Origin: Helicoverpa zea
Taxonomy: Eukaryota; Arthropoda; Insecta; Lepidoptera; Noctuidae
Length of the DNA stretch: 64,000 nucleotides
Reading direction: 5' to 3'
Assembly (NCBI RefSeq): GCF_022581195.2
Contig: NC_061463.1
Location: forward strand, 3,224,001-3,288,000
Below are positions 46,702-59,796 of this stretch, one piece after another (position 1 is the first letter of the stretch; each line of letters begins with the position of its first letter). The notes under the pieces were generated by a model that saw only the letters and a program-made list of their open reading frames with translations, did no database searches and was not told where the DNA came from. A program made the position numbers and the translations under genes.

Positions 46702-49280
46702 TATGATGATTCACTTAATCAATACTGTATCCCACCCACATACATTTATTTATATATATACATACGATTCAAATACAGATAAATAAGCCCATTCATCATT
46801 GTCCGTTTTTAGGGATTCGTCGGACAAAAGGAAGACTTTCCCGTTCTGATTACCATCTGTTGTAATAAGTGTATGAAAGGCAACGGCCGAAATCTTAATT
46901 AGGTTCTACCAGGTACCTCTGCAACTTGGAGAATATTATCTGATTGTTTTATAACCCTTACTTTTGTATTTTGAAAATAATATAAAAGATATAAAAGTGT
47001 CCCAAAATAGGCAAGGTATGTTTTATAATAATGTATCGAGTTGATCATGTTTAATGTATAAAATTGCAATTTATTTAAAATATTTACATAGAATATCTTA
47101 ATCATAATATTTCTATGAATGACACATTCGAGACGTTAGATTTTTCTCAATCTTTTGATAGACATATGACTCTTATATTCATATTTACATATGAAATGCG
47201 ATGTGAACACATAATATATTGATGAGATACCACTTTTATAACTCTCGAATACATTTATGAGGGTAACAGTCTGGTAGATGAAAAAGATGAAACGTATGCA
47301 ATGACTATGAGCAATCAAGTGTGAAGTGCAAAAATCCGAATGTCTGCGAGAATTTCAAAATTAAAACGAAGTTTCATTTCAAAAAGTTTACGCCAAAGTA
47401 GACGGACGGTAGATCCAACTGCAATAATTGATCAGCAAATCGAAGTAAACAGCCACCTGGCCAACACTCATGATTGCCTTCAATAATGCAACGTTCCTAG
47501 CACGAAACGTATTACCCGGCCGTGTTACGAGGCCTGATAACCCGGTGCGACGCACTCGGGCGGCACGACAATCCCATCTGGTTGGATAATACGGCATTCA
47601 TAATAAGCGTGCTGGCGTATGGACGGAGCAAACAAGGCTTGACTGCACACGCCATTAAGATATTCAAAGCCGATATGGAACGACCATTGACTTGACATGT
47701 ACTTTTTAATTATATTTCACGTTTTATTGCACTAGCGGTGTCAGTGTTATTTATGTATAACGTCGGATCTGCGTGGGCTGTAAAAATTATAATATTTATT
47801 ACATCGTTCGTTTATTTTTTACTGCTCATCCTAAAAAGCCGTCGGGCTATTTTCTTGGTTATCTTTTATGTTTATCTATTCATACACTTTAGTGGTCTCA
47901 ACATTATTGGGTGAGAATATCTTAGGTACTATAAATTCAAGTTGATATTACCGAGAATGGTGAATACAGTTGAAATTGCGGGCTAATTTCTCGTGCTCAA
48001 TTTATTACTTTGAAATTATTTCATTTATTCGTGAAGCTCGGGGAATTCCGAAGCTATCAATCGTCCTGTCGCTCAATGCTGTACAATTAGCGGTAACAAA
48101 ACAGTTTTTAAGTCATCGCCGTCAATCAAGACGGTAACATCATCCCTCGCTTCAGGGGATGAGCGTAGGTACACCTGTACCGAATTAATTGCCCCGCCGA
48201 GTCCAGCTAATTATAAATGGGAGTGATATATTATATGCTTAACAAATTTGGTAATTTCGCCTCTCTGGAGCGTTTGGTATTGTAGTGTGGGGGTAAGTTG
48301 ACAAGTCAAATTTTGTGCGTAATTGTATAGCGGAATAAGGCAGAAAGTTGTGTGAAAAAATATAAATAGTTGCACTTAAATGTAACTTAGTGTAAAATGA
48401 AATAGATTGGGTACATGAAAAGCAGCTGAAGGAGTTGTGGACATAAAAATAGGGCAATACAAAAGTTAAAGGCGGTTTGCGGTTCCAAGTCTTGACATAG
48501 ATTTGTGACTGTTGATATCTTTTAACTCTCTCAAATTGCAGCTCTTCTTTTTCAATGAGGATAACAAGTTTTCCTTCTCCGATGTTTTTCAGTTTAAAGA
48601 TGAATTGATACGATAACAATAATCAAGATGTATTTTCGATTGACGTAGGTCAGATTTCATAAAAAATTATTAGATTAGATTTTTTGAAATTTTCTTCGAA
48701 GTCTGTCGTCAAAGGACTTAATTTCTTTTCTAAGAAATCGAATTTTCTTAAAAACATATTTATTGGAAAAAGTTGTAAACAAGTTAACTTGCCTAGCAGC
48801 AAACGATCCTTCGTTTTGTTCCAGTGTTATTTGAGTTGTGTTGTTTTAATTGTGGCTGAAATATCAAATTTAAAGGGCTCAAGTAACTTTGCGTTAACCG
48901 ACTGTAATTTTATGGATTCCTTTAATTTCGAATGTAACTTTAATGTCTCGCAGATATTGAAGGAAAGTAATACTTTTTTTTGACTGCGCAATTTGTGGCG
49001 AGAAATATATTCTTGGTTTTAACGCATGAGCACATTACAAAAATCACAACCAAACGACGACCAAATCAACGTAACACTAAAAACACTCTAAACCGATTCC
49101 GGTCTATTCAAAATCATATTGTTTATATTAATGATTTACAAAGACAGGTTCTAGCCGATGTTTTCCGCGTTTTTCGGCCACGGCTTTGGCAAAAGCTGCT
49201 TTATAAAAACAAATATGGGCCAAAAGACAAATAGGGTGGCCAGCCAAGCGCGATTTTTTTCTCAGAAAATCCTACTGAAT
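46702..49280. other. stretch without recognised gene
   Basis: No gene supported. A 126-codon minus frame (48619-48239) is among the longest here but has no motif, and its second half (from about codon 60) is low complexity. Plus frames at 48684-48983 and 48980-49234 overlap by a few bases and are likewise unrecognised. Confidence 0.4.
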
Positions 49281-49285
49281 ATTAA

Positions 49286-49550
49286 ATGCGTCGTTTCGTT
49301 TTCATGGTTGCTCATGATTGTATTAAATTGACAAGGAAAACGTATAGAAAAGACTTTGATACCATTTTAAAAGAGGCTTTTCGAGATGTCATTTCAAGAA
49401 CAGTCAGAGCAGGTACCAAGAAGTTATCTTCTGCGTACCACTTTGGACAATCGCGTTACCATACAAATATTAGACAATCAGCAAAAGCATACTGACCCGA
49501 TGTGGGTACAGCAAGAGGAAGTTTCAGACTTCTACTGACTAAAAACCACT
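49286..49550 (+). pseudogene. possible decayed retroelement pol tail
   Basis: A 69-codon frame from 49286 overlaps a second plus-strand frame (49371-49541) encoding EQVPRSYLLRTTLDNRVTIQ and HTDPMWVQQEEVSDFY before a stop. PRSYLL followed by a short strand recalls the end of integrase in Gypsy-like elements (PRSY-V), but the usual following RRNRRHL block is absent. The overlap of two open frames suggests an old frameshift. I treat the link as weak inference, and chance translation is possible. Confidence 0.2.
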
Positions 49551-50105
49551 AAAGGCTTGTTTGACTTATCATTTTACCCATAGCTTTGAAGGTTATTATA
49601 CTCCTTGGATATTGGTTAAGATTTTCCATACAACGTCAAAAAAGATACTACTCTTCTCAAAGGAAACCCCAAGTTACCGACAAAGCTACATAGCCCACGT
49701 GAAAATTTATTCCTAGCTACAAACTTCAACACGAAATATTAATTAATTGCTTCTTAAAGCTAGTGAGACGTTAGTAATACGTTTACGACGCACTTATGTC
49801 TGAAATTAAGTCTTCTTCATCTCCCTAGGGCATTCTGGCTTAGCGCCAACCTTCGTATTCACGTTAAATACATATTCTATTCTTATTTTGTTGGCAACGC
49901 TGTTAAGATACTTGACTTCAGTGAATTGTTTGCTGTGTATTGGTACTGGTGTTTTGTAATGTTGTCGCTGTAAATAAATCGATGGATGTAACCTTTGAGA
50001 CAACAATATTTTTATTTAGCCGTAGTAGTATTTAGTATATGTAGTATATTTCATTCATATCACCTGAGACTGATAATCTCTGTCGAAGGTTCGGGAAGTG
50101 TGGGC
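49551..50105. other. stretch without recognised gene
   Basis: AT-rich, nothing recognised. Confidence 0.45.
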
Positions 50106-50135
50106 GCGAGATGAGGAGGCCTTTGCCCAGTTTCA
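50106..50135 (+). repeat. probable SINE 3' fragment
   Basis: GCGAGATGAGGAGGCCTTTG then CCCAG resembles the GAGAGGAGGCC..GCCCAG block of the SINE family. It is too short for certainty. Confidence 0.35.
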
Positions 50136-51209
50136 GGCTAGTAATTATAAATAATAATATTTCATATACAAATGTTTCAGGTTTATCATTTAATACGACA
50201 ATATTTTTTCACATCAAAAATGGCATGTATGGGGAATTTTCCGTGCGGTATAATTGATCGCTCAAGTAAACCACTTCAAGTTGTCACCGAGAGATATTTT
50301 ATTTCGGACACATTAAGCGCCCCTTCTTTCTTTCTTTCAACAGTGTTAACAATCTGTGATTGTTTCTTTTCTTTCACGACAAAAGAAAATCTTTGTTTGT
50401 CAACTGCTATATACTTTGGGAACTGTTTATTTTAGCTTTTTGTCTGTGCTGAATGACCTTTTTTTATTTTTTCCTGATTTTAAGGGTATGATGTTGTACT
50501 TATAGTTCTTTTAACCTAAAAAATAGTGAACTCTAATTAGGTATGGCAAAAATGTGAGGGTACTTTAAGTTTCAAGGCTACATGCCGTCAACCGGTCGTA
50601 GTTTCTTCTAAATCGAAAACCAACGCTAGTTATCAAGGCATTTATAATTTCCCTTACAGAAAATTTCAGTTGGGCGATATCTTCAGATAGTCTCGTTCTT
50701 TGAGCAATGCTAGGATGTCTGATGTAAGCCATCGACTATTTCCTAGAAATATCTTCATTTGAGACTAAAACAGGCTTCTTTTGAGGCCGGTTAAACTGGG
50801 AGTTAATCTAAAGAAAGTGCAACAACAGCCGGTCTGGGTTTATTTATAGAACCTTCGTCTAGCTGGGTCAGACGACAGTATAGGCAGACGCAGAAATAAG
50901 TAGCTACGAAGAACTGATTTTACATTGGAGAAAATAAGATAAAAAAGAATAAATTACCCTGTCATTATAAGGCGAATAAAGGTGGAAGGAAATCTAATGA
51001 AAGCTGGGTACGATCCTAACATTTCATAACGTAATCAGGCTACCTGTAATTTATGAAAATTACGGAATATCGTCCTAATGAAACGTGCAATAGAAATTCA
51101 AAAGCTAATATTTCAAATCAAAATTCGGGGTATTCCGATGACTGACAAAAAAAAAACATTCAAATACCCTGATCGAAAAAACACTAAATTCGAACATACA
51201 AAATCGGGG
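50136..51209. other. stretch without recognised gene
   Basis: AT-rich; an 87-codon frame at 50172-50435 has no motif. Confidence 0.45.
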
Positions 51210-51375
51210 TCTTTGTGACGCGAGGCAACAAAGCAGTTAATTGATACCGCGCGTAGCGTCGCGGACCGTCGCGGTATCGTGACCGCCGCCGCCCCGGCAG
51301 TGCTACGACGCTCGTCGCGTAGTCCGCTCGCGCGTAGCCACCGCTACGCCGTAGCCGCGAGCGTAGTGTCACAGT
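51210..51375. repeat. CpG-rich palindromic island
   Basis: About 130 bp very rich in CG dinucleotides within AT-rich DNA. Nested inverted repeats include GATACCGCG/CGCGGTATC (51243-51251 and 51270-51278), CTACGACG/CGCGTAG and GCTACGCCGTAGC. GTGACGC at the left and GCGTAGTGTCAC at the right could be the ends of an inverted-repeat element. The composition recalls the arms of 2630-3053, but the sequences are not the same. No coding motif. Confidence 0.5.
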
Positions 51376-54300
51376 GTAGTGAAACGTGAACATACATGTA
51401 ATTTCTTTATTTTTTTCAATGTGTTGTGTATGTGTTTTCGGATTGGAATGCGCACAGTGGTAGATTTTTTTTTCAGTTGGATCATTTTTGGAATGAAGGG
51501 ATTTCGTGTATTACAGTATGTTTTAATTCTAAATGTAGTTTGAGTAGATGAAAACACTTCCCGTTTTATAAAAAATATAAAACGTATTTTTTTCTATTGA
51601 GTATAAAATTTTAACTCACATATTCGCTAAATAAATTACAATGAAGCCTTCTAATACGTACCTGTCAGTCATGATTCGCAATCAATTACTTCGAATTGAA
51701 GCAAAAATATGATTGGATGTAGCCTACTACCCGTCAATATGAGATCTGAAATTGACAGATCTAGGCTTTTCTCTCGTATTTGTAAAATATATTTATTGAA
51801 TGAAGTTCTCGTATCGAGTACTTTATTTAACGAAGACTTTTTGAATACGTTTCGATTATTGAGATTAATGCAATTTGCTATATAAGGGTTACGTGAATAT
51901 TTTATATTTCTCTTGTGCGTTATTGAATTTATTTTATGTAAACGGTAATGTTTTATTGCTTACTTTCTCAAATTACTTATAGGTACACACCATTCGGTAT
52001 TACCTTCTTACCTTGGATCATGCACCGTCAAATCATATTTTTATGTCTGTCTGCGTTTGATGTCATCGAAATATGTTCAGCAGTTTAACGTGTGACAAAA
52101 ATTATACTGCTTTTAAACGTTTTTTTTTTCATGTAATTTTGCAATTGCAGCCCGAAGTCTGCATATAGTTGCATATATAGCTCTTCGAAATTATTATAAG
52201 AGCGTGTTTTCAAATCAAACTTAATATTGGTATTTTAACAAAATTCCGTTATGGTATTTTATTACCTTATCATTACAAATAAAAAGATGTCCGAGCATCA
52301 ATAAATAAAAATATTAAGCGTAAAGCGTTAAAAGATATCGGTAACAAGTCAGATAACTAGGTCTTGAACAAGACAAGATCTAACGACAGTCGATTTGTTA
52401 AACTGGCTTAGTTTTTTAGTCTGTGGTCGAGATAATGCTCCCACTTTAACTTGGAAACTTCTTGGTTCTGTAGCTATGTCGAGTTAAAGTTTTATGTAAT
52501 AGGGGCAAGCCTATTGTTGTGATCTTAACATGTAGATACAGAATCTGATACGATACTGATTCGCTAGTTATTTTTTTTTTTCTTAACGTAGAAACCGATC
52601 TTAAGTATAGTGATTTGCAGTTTTGGTATACTATAATACTCTGTAATTCTTTTTATTTATTTATTTATTTGAATCAGGCATCAAGGCGCATAGAAAATAC
52701 ACATCTTATGCCAGGCTATCCTAGTTGGGCAATCCTCGTAGCCTCAAAATCGGTTTAGGAAAAGAGCTGAATGCTAAAAAATGCCGACGTTATTTAATAT
52801 GATTTATTTTATTACCACTCCGAATGTCAAAAGTACAAGTGGTATATTCTATTAAAATATAAACAATAATGACTCGGTATAGCTAAAAGAAGTTGGAGAC
52901 TTACGCAGTAGCTTTTAACTAAAATTATATCTAATATATTAAACATACATACTTTTGTAAAAACAATTTGTCCTATTCTGTGTCTATAGGTATAAAGAAA
53001 ACGAATCACCAAGAATTTGATATCAATTATGCGTCTAATGAGATCGCCATTATTTTTAAGTGGAATCATATAATTTTATATCATTTTCCACAATTAAAAA
53101 TCTGAAGAGCAATTCGATTATTAATTTGACTAATGATAACAGATTTTTAATTGTAGACCTTTGGATAAGTCTTCATCAATTAGTAGGAATATGCTTGAAA
53201 TTGTAATTACTTTTAAGTTTTTTTTTCGCTTCATTCAGATATCTTCAGATATCTTAGGCCCGCATTTATAGATTGACGTTAACGAACCATTATCTTTAGA
53301 TTATTGAAGACGTTGACTTAACTAGTTTATCTTGACAAGATGAAAAATAACCGTTTATAAAATTTCTTGTAGAAGTGAGACGGTTGCCTATCTCTGTCTG
53401 CAGTTATCGAGATCAATAACATGTTCGTGTATTTTTCAAAGAAAATACGTAGTTTTAGTTAGTGAGTATTCTTTCATAGGAATTCTAAAACTTTACCTAT
53501 TAAAGCAAAGCTTTTTTGAGATTTTTTCTGTTGCTGTAGTATAATGTTAGATTATACGAAACTACATAATAAAATCATACTAAATCTGCTCACACGTAGA
53601 AATACATAAAGAATTTCCTTTAATCTTTCCTCAAACCATTTCTACGATAAAGACGTGCGATTTTTCGAAAGAAAATGAGCGAGTGTTGCCAGTCGGTCGA
53701 TATACTACCGGCACGCGATTCTCTAGTAACTGTACATCCTAAGAAACACTGAACTATGACGTTTTAACATTGATTTATTTTTATTTTACAACGAAATGAA
53801 ATGCGGAGTGAGAAAATGTACGACTTGGTTGGAACCCATTTTTGTGGTTTTTAATGTTGCCAGTCTTATCAAGTTATTTTACCACGTAAACAATTATCAC
53901 TAACTTTTCTTGATGCGACTTGACAAATGGCGAAATATTATTGTACTCTTTCTTTTTTCTCGAAAAAAGCATTCATATATAATGTTATTTTTTTGTTTTA
54001 AGTAAAAAAATACTTGTGCTCCTATGCTATATAATATTTTCAGTTTGTTCAATAAAATTGTATAGAACATGCAATGATTGAGGTTTCATTGAATTTAAAT
54101 TATAGGCGTAGGTATGTGTCCATTTTGATGGACAGAATCTTCCAAAATGGCTAATGACATATCACATGAATTACGCATATACATTCATAATTAAATACAC
54201 GAATATCACCTATATTTTATGTAAGTTATTTAATATTACGCTTATATTTTTCTCAGAATATCTTTTTTCTGGCTTAAATACATACTGAGAAAAATATGTA

Positions 54301-54832
54301 AAAGATGGTCTCCATTTATTTTACATTTTCGATAAGTTGAGGTGAGATTTCACTCGTATGTGATAATGCGAAAATGAGGGCAAGAAAAACGTCTCATTCA
54401 TTCACGCATGAAATCTTAATAATATTTTGGTATATCGAAGAATTGAGCCTGAAATTCTGATGAGAACATTGCGCCAACGGGTTAGTTTCGACCTAACTAT
54501 TTTATTTGTATTATTATAAACTTTTCCTGACTGATTTAGTGTAAAATATTTTTAAATGTGGTCCAGTTTTTATGACTTTAAAAATTTGATAAAAAAGATA
54601 GAGACACATTAAAAAAATATTCAAATAGATAAAAGTAATAAGTGCTACTAAATTAATATAACGATTGACGAATTTAGTAAATCTAAATTTAGTTAGTTTA
54701 TCCCTTTGGCTGTCGGAGCGCAGATATACGTGCGACACAATTGATTTTCTATTGTTTTATCATTAGCATACAAGACTTTAAGCACTTGGAAGCCTCATAA
54801 TTTAATGGCAATTTAGATCAAAGTCAGGGGAA
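51376..54832. other. long stretch without recognised gene
   Basis: AT-rich. A TTTA tetranucleotide run lies at about 52651-52670. AGGCCCGCATTTATAGATTG near 53257 looks like a hairpin-element edge without a clear partner. No gene supported. Confidence 0.45.
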
Positions 54833-54847
54833 GGTAATAGTCTTTAT

Positions 54848-55014
54848 CCCAGGGCTGCGGATTGTTCGAAAGAGATACCGCGGCCCTGGTACATAAAAGG
54901 CCTATGACGGAACACGACGGTTTTTAGTCAGTAAGAGTCTGACACTCCCTCACCGCTGCTAACCCACAGCGGGAGGAATCATTTGATGATTTTTGACGTC
55001 GTAAAAAAAAAAAA
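54848..55014 (+). mobile_element. SINE-like element, copy 2, with 15-bp target-site duplication
   Basis: A 167-bp copy of the element at 45525-45694, nearly identical from GGGCTGCGG to TTTTTGACGTCG, with a 12-A tail. It is flanked by exact GGTAATAGTCTTTAT (54833-54847 and 55015-55029), and the repeat may extend two more A bases leftward. The first few bases differ from copy 1 (CCCAGG versus ACTGCCGGG), so the 5' ends are not fixed. Very low divergence between the two copies points to recent activity. Confidence 0.9.
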
Positions 55015-55029
55015 GGTAATAGTCTTTAT

Positions 55030-55873
55030 AACGACTAGAATAGGTTTTGTTTTTGACTTCTACTTGAATTAATGCGTGGGAATCCAGACAGTCAGATATA
55101 ATTAGCTTAGTTTTTCTTTCTCTGCCTATTAGTAACAATTAGAACGTCGCATTAATCTAAAAAAATAATTGAGACGTACTGACAGTTTCAGACTATTGAT
55201 TGAAAGTTATGTGAAAATACGTTGTTAAGCAATTGTGGACTAATTGTCTTCATGTAACTTTGTAGACGTTAATTGATTGTAGATACCTATATAGGCAGGT
55301 TATACTTTGGAAAAAGAATTGAACTGAATCGTAAAATACTTTTGTTTTTGCAAGAAACAAATGAATCTATAAAATATTAATTTAGCTGTAGAAAATGGAT
55401 AGGTACTTTAAAATTCAATTTTAAAAAGTTGATAACACAACAATAAATAAAAGGCTGGGGAGTTTATTATTGATATATCAATCATTTTTCATTTGACGAA
55501 GTTTTAATAGTAGTTTTATAAAATATTAAATTTTTGCTTTAAATGGGTAAAGTTGTTTGAAAGAGCTCTGGGTCTAGCCATAATAGGGTTTGTTTGATAG
55601 CCTATTGAAATATATTTCGGCTCAAATAAGGCGCAAAAGTTAGATAAATGCTGCAAGTTTATTAAAAATTCTCTATGATGATATAATATTCTCCGATATT
55701 TGGCCACCTAATGGCTCATCTTGTTTTAAACGGCGCAATATATATTATAGTGCGAAAACGTTCGCTCTTGTGACGATGCACTCAACTACCTCACTTTCTT
55801 AGTCTTATGGAATTTAAATTAAACACGATCGGTAAATTCTAGTCCTAAGTATAACATAGTACTATCAGATGTC
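55030..55873. other. stretch without recognised gene
   Basis: AT-rich, nothing recognised. Confidence 0.45.
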
Positions 55874-56056
55874 TGGCAGTCGTCAGTAGTCAGAAGCCAG
55901 AAAGTCTGACAACCATTCATACCAAGCTGTATTGAGTTGTTAGAGTAACTGGGCTGAGGAGGTTAGATAGGCAGTTGCTCTTTGAAAAACTCGTACTCAG
56001 CTGCATCCAGTTAGACTGGATGCCGACCCCAACGTAGTTGTCAAAAAGCTCGGGAG
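55874..56056 (+). repeat. degenerate LINE 3'-end copy
   Basis: TGGCAGTCGTCAGTAGTCAG, CTGAGGAGGTTAGATAGGCA and AGACTGGATGCCGACCCCAA follow the same order as the inserts at 43874-44080 and 60386-60645, with clear divergence and no flanking duplication. Oldest well-aligned member here. Confidence 0.75.
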
Positions 56057-56113
56057 ATCACGTAGAACATAGTAGTAAAATTTCAACAAAATCCCCTTCT
56101 TAAAACACACACC

Positions 56114-56255
56114 GTCTTACCACAAAAACTTTAAAACGTCAATTTAACACTTGTCTAAAAAAAATTCAGGTTATGACGTTTAAATAAGGTTCATTTTGCA
56201 GCCACACTTTTTTTAGACAGGTGTTTGACACATGTTTAAGTTTTTGTAGTAAGAC
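56114..56255. mobile_element. MITE with about 55-bp imperfect inverted repeats
   Basis: Left arm GTCTTACCACAAAAACTTTA onward (56114-56170) pairs with the reverse complement of 56203-56255, which reads GTCTTACTACAAAAACTTAA onward; both continue through CACTTGTCTAAAAAAA and CACCTGTCTAAAAAAA. The central ~30 bp is unique. Non-coding. No clear target-site duplication, though ACC precedes the left arm and CCA follows the right. Confidence 0.65.
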
Positions 56256-59200
56256 CAACAGTCTTATAAAAAACTGTAGTAGGAAAGCATTACGTTCGCG
56301 TGTATTTTGTTTCATTACAAGCGTTGCGTGTTGCCCCCAGTTATCACGCCCGACGCCCCATCCCCGATAACTTGAGTCGTAATTTTTACGATAAAATTAC
56401 TTGAATTATATTATCATCAGTATTTGATCGTTTGTTCGAGAATATGGTTGGTTTGAACGTACCTAATCATTGAGGAAAGGTATTACTGTTCCTTTCTTGG
56501 TATAGACATTTCGTGTTAGTATAGGTGGTAAAAATAACTAGTTATTTATTTTACGTGTGCTGTTTTTACCTACTAATATGTTTTACGATTTGCTCGCCAT
56601 TATTTATAACTCATCTTTGTCCATAAGTCTGTAAGAATAATACCTAACTTACTAATCCTGGCCGGAGGAACTCTCCATCTCTCCCATCCGAGGCCCGCCC
56701 GCGACAAGCGTTGCTTACCCTTATGATCGATTCGCGGCTGTTACTTAGCCAACAGCTCCTATAGTACCAACATTATATACAAAAAATCAACAAGCTTTGC
56801 CACGTGCTATCACTCAACGTAATTGACGTAAGGCTCCTCCAACAAATACGAATTGTCAGTACAGTAGTGTTGTAGCATTATGTCAGGTTGTTTGTACAAC
56901 TACCCTCCCGGTCCTAAGTAAATAGATAGCTTAGCTACCTCCTGTGTACTTGGAGGTCTAAAAATTCTTACGTCTGATTGTCTGTGTGACAGTATTTTTT
57001 TTAATTTGAATTAAGAATTTGGTGGTTGGTGTTCGAAGATTTTAAAAGTTATTCTTTTGTTTATATTTAGTGATTTCAATTTGGCACTTTAAACGATCGT
57101 TTTGCTTTTGGTGAATAATAAGAAGCTAGTTGGAAAAGTGTCCAGAGTCATTACTACTATTCAGAAAGCACAATGTGTAAATATTATGTCTATACTAAGA
57201 ACAAAATATAGGGAAATAGAAGCAAAAATAATTGTCAAATTTGTTTAAATTTTTGGTAATGGAGATATAGTGTCGTTGATAGCCTGAAATTGTAATTTTC
57301 TTCGCCTTTTAAATTATTACGCGTTATTAACCTTTTAGTCTTGCGTGGGCTCACACCCACAATATACATCCGAGTCAAATTGCTTATTTGCGTTGACTTT
57401 TTATCACCTTATCTGTAGACAAAAACACCTTCCATTGTATACCTAAATAACAGATTTTTTCCTCCGAACGATACCTTATCAAAATTTCAGCAGCACTCTC
57501 TATAAATAAACAAGCTGTGTATAATATTTCTACCCCACTTCAGTAGCAGATATTTCCGCAAAAACGCTTCATAAAACAAAAAAGGGAGAACGATAGGATC
57601 GTTTACTAGCAATATTTTCATTATTAACCATTTTGCCTGATCAATAACCGCTGCCGAAACGCCCTTTATACATTATCGGGCTTTCTCTTCGAATCAATGA
57701 CATTATCATTTCTCATTTCAAAAATGGAGTCAAAGTGGGAAGTTGAAGGGAAATTACTCAATTCGCCAAGATCTTTTACAGTTCATTAATCCCTCAGATT
57801 GGGCCGTTGCCCGTACAAACTCTGGGCAGAGGCCCTCCGACGTGGGACGGACTTGGGAGCTATTTTTAAGTTTCCCCCCGAAGTTGTGCGAGAGTTTCTA
57901 GATTTTGGTAGGGAAACGTACGGCTGACTTGTTGAAGAGTTGGACCGTGAGCCATGTATAGAACGTTAGCTAAGTTTGTTGCACCTACGGGAAATTCGTA
58001 GTTGTATTATTGAACGCTGGAAGTATCCTTGAATACAGTTAGTTTACTATCTTAATAGCTTCAACTAGTATATATTGATACATATAAACGTGAGGAAAGA
58101 AATAAGCCGTATATAACTATACAATATTTAAAAAAAAAAACGTTTCAGTAAGTCGGGGTTCGTAGAAATAGTAATAAAATTCTAGTATTTTTTTTAATAG
58201 GAATAAAACTCAGTCGAGTATTGAAATATATCCGTAACTGCGTAAGTACCTAATAAATGTTTAAAAAATTAATAAAGGCCAGTTTGTTTCGTACTAATAC
58301 TGAATTCTAAAACAAAAGTTTTATTTATTATACCTATCGAATTAACCTAATATGCCTTTGTCATCTTTTCTATGAAATATTTAGCCACAAAAAATGTTTA
58401 GATATTTATTTAATGCTGAATGCCTCCCTGTACCGTTTGAGAAACAGTTTGCTTTCTTTCGCGAACCAATTCTAAATGTGATTATTATGAAGCAATCATT
58501 TAAACCGCCTTTTAATTTCGCGTGTGGTTGCCCACAACCCACAGGTTTGGTTGCCAGAACAGCTCGATAAATAATATTGATTAACGTTACTCAAACTGAA
58601 ATATTTTGATGGTAAGTTGAGGAAGCGTATTGTAGAAGAATAATTATGATGTTTTTTTAAAATGTTCTTTCTTATTTTTAATTTATAACTATGAGGGAAA
58701 TACTCTTCATTGAAAATTGTGTTTCGAAAAACGTTAGGTATTTTGAGATGACGTTAGATAAAAGAAATAAGGAAGACACCATAGAACTCTATTAATAAAG
58801 TGCTAGAAAATCATGACTTTGCGGTAAATAACTAATTTGTATTGATCAGTCAGTGTGCCTCTTGTTAATGCTATACATATAAAGTAATATACAACTATAA
58901 TAAACTCCCACTAAACTTACACATAATTAATACAAACATTCTTTTTCATAAACATATTCCCAGCAAAAGATGAGATGTTGCTACACATATTACGTCAAGA
59001 CTTTATACGCCAAGTACCGCAGAGTACATAAAAATTGTCTCGTTAGTAACATCCTTTATTCCGATGTTGGCCTACATTGGAACATATCGTGAGCTCAGGG
59101 TTGCTACTTTGAATTTTTTTTCGAAATAGGTGGATCGTTTTTTTGGCGTTTTTGTTATGGGTTGAAGTGGGTTTGTTTGCTTGATTGGTAGGGCTGAATC

Positions 59201-59391
59201 GGTTGAGGTTAATCTAGGTTTTACTGTTGATGATTTTGATATATTGAATAGTGAGTGATAATAGTTTTGAGATTGATAATACTCTGAATACTGCTAGAAC
59301 TATAAACTTTTTCATTCCTACTTTCTTCTCGAAATTATTATTCAAGAGCTTTCTCTAGATAAATATTACCAATTGAGTTAGTTTTATGTTA
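56256..59391. other. long stretch without recognised gene
   Basis: AT-rich with no open frame above 60 codons between about 55.7 and 59.7 kb. No repeat recognised. Confidence 0.5.
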
Positions 59392-59796
59392 ATACTAGGT
59401 TTTGCCCGCGACTTCGTTCGCGTGGAATAGTGACTTCCGGTAGATTTTTGGTTTTACCCACATAGTTCCCGATCTTGAATTAAAACAATAACATGAACCG
59501 AACACGTGTAATGACACCATTGCGCGATTAACGCCATCTATCTACGGAGCATAGGAACAGCTCGACATTTGACCAATAGATGGCACTGTATGTCCGTAAT
59601 AAATATTATTTTTTATTTTTATTTTTTGTAATAAAAACTATCCTATGTCCTTTCTCAAGTTTCAAACTATGTCTGTACCAAATTTCACACAAATCGGTTC
59701 AGTAGTTTAGGCGTGAAGAAGAGACAGACAGACAGACAGAAAGACAGACATACAGACAGACAGAGTTACTTTCGCATTTATAATATTAGTTTGGAT
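59392..59796 (+). repeat. lepidopteran dispersed repeat with ACAG microsatellite
   Basis: It starts ATACTAGGTTTTGCCCGCGA and ends TTTATAATATTAGTTTGGAT, with CAAATTTCACACAAATCGGT and CAGTAGTTTAGGCGTGAAGA before a run of ACAG units (59721-59765). The arrangement is familiar from lepidopteran genomes; the superfamily is not decided here. Well preserved compared with the related-looking piece at 38865-39048. Confidence 0.7.
59721..59765. repeat. ACAG tetranucleotide microsatellite
   Basis: About eleven ACAG units with a few substitutions, inside the dispersed repeat. It creates a spurious peptide of repeated TDRQ. Confidence 0.9.

Noticed and set aside
47615..47640. TGGACGGAGC resembling the miR-184 seed
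   Set aside because: Only the first nine bases agree and no hairpin partner is nearby.
48239..48619. 126-codon minus-strand frame as a gene
   Set aside because: No domain, signal or neighbour supports it; the second half is low complexity. Length alone is insufficient in 64 kb of AT-rich DNA.
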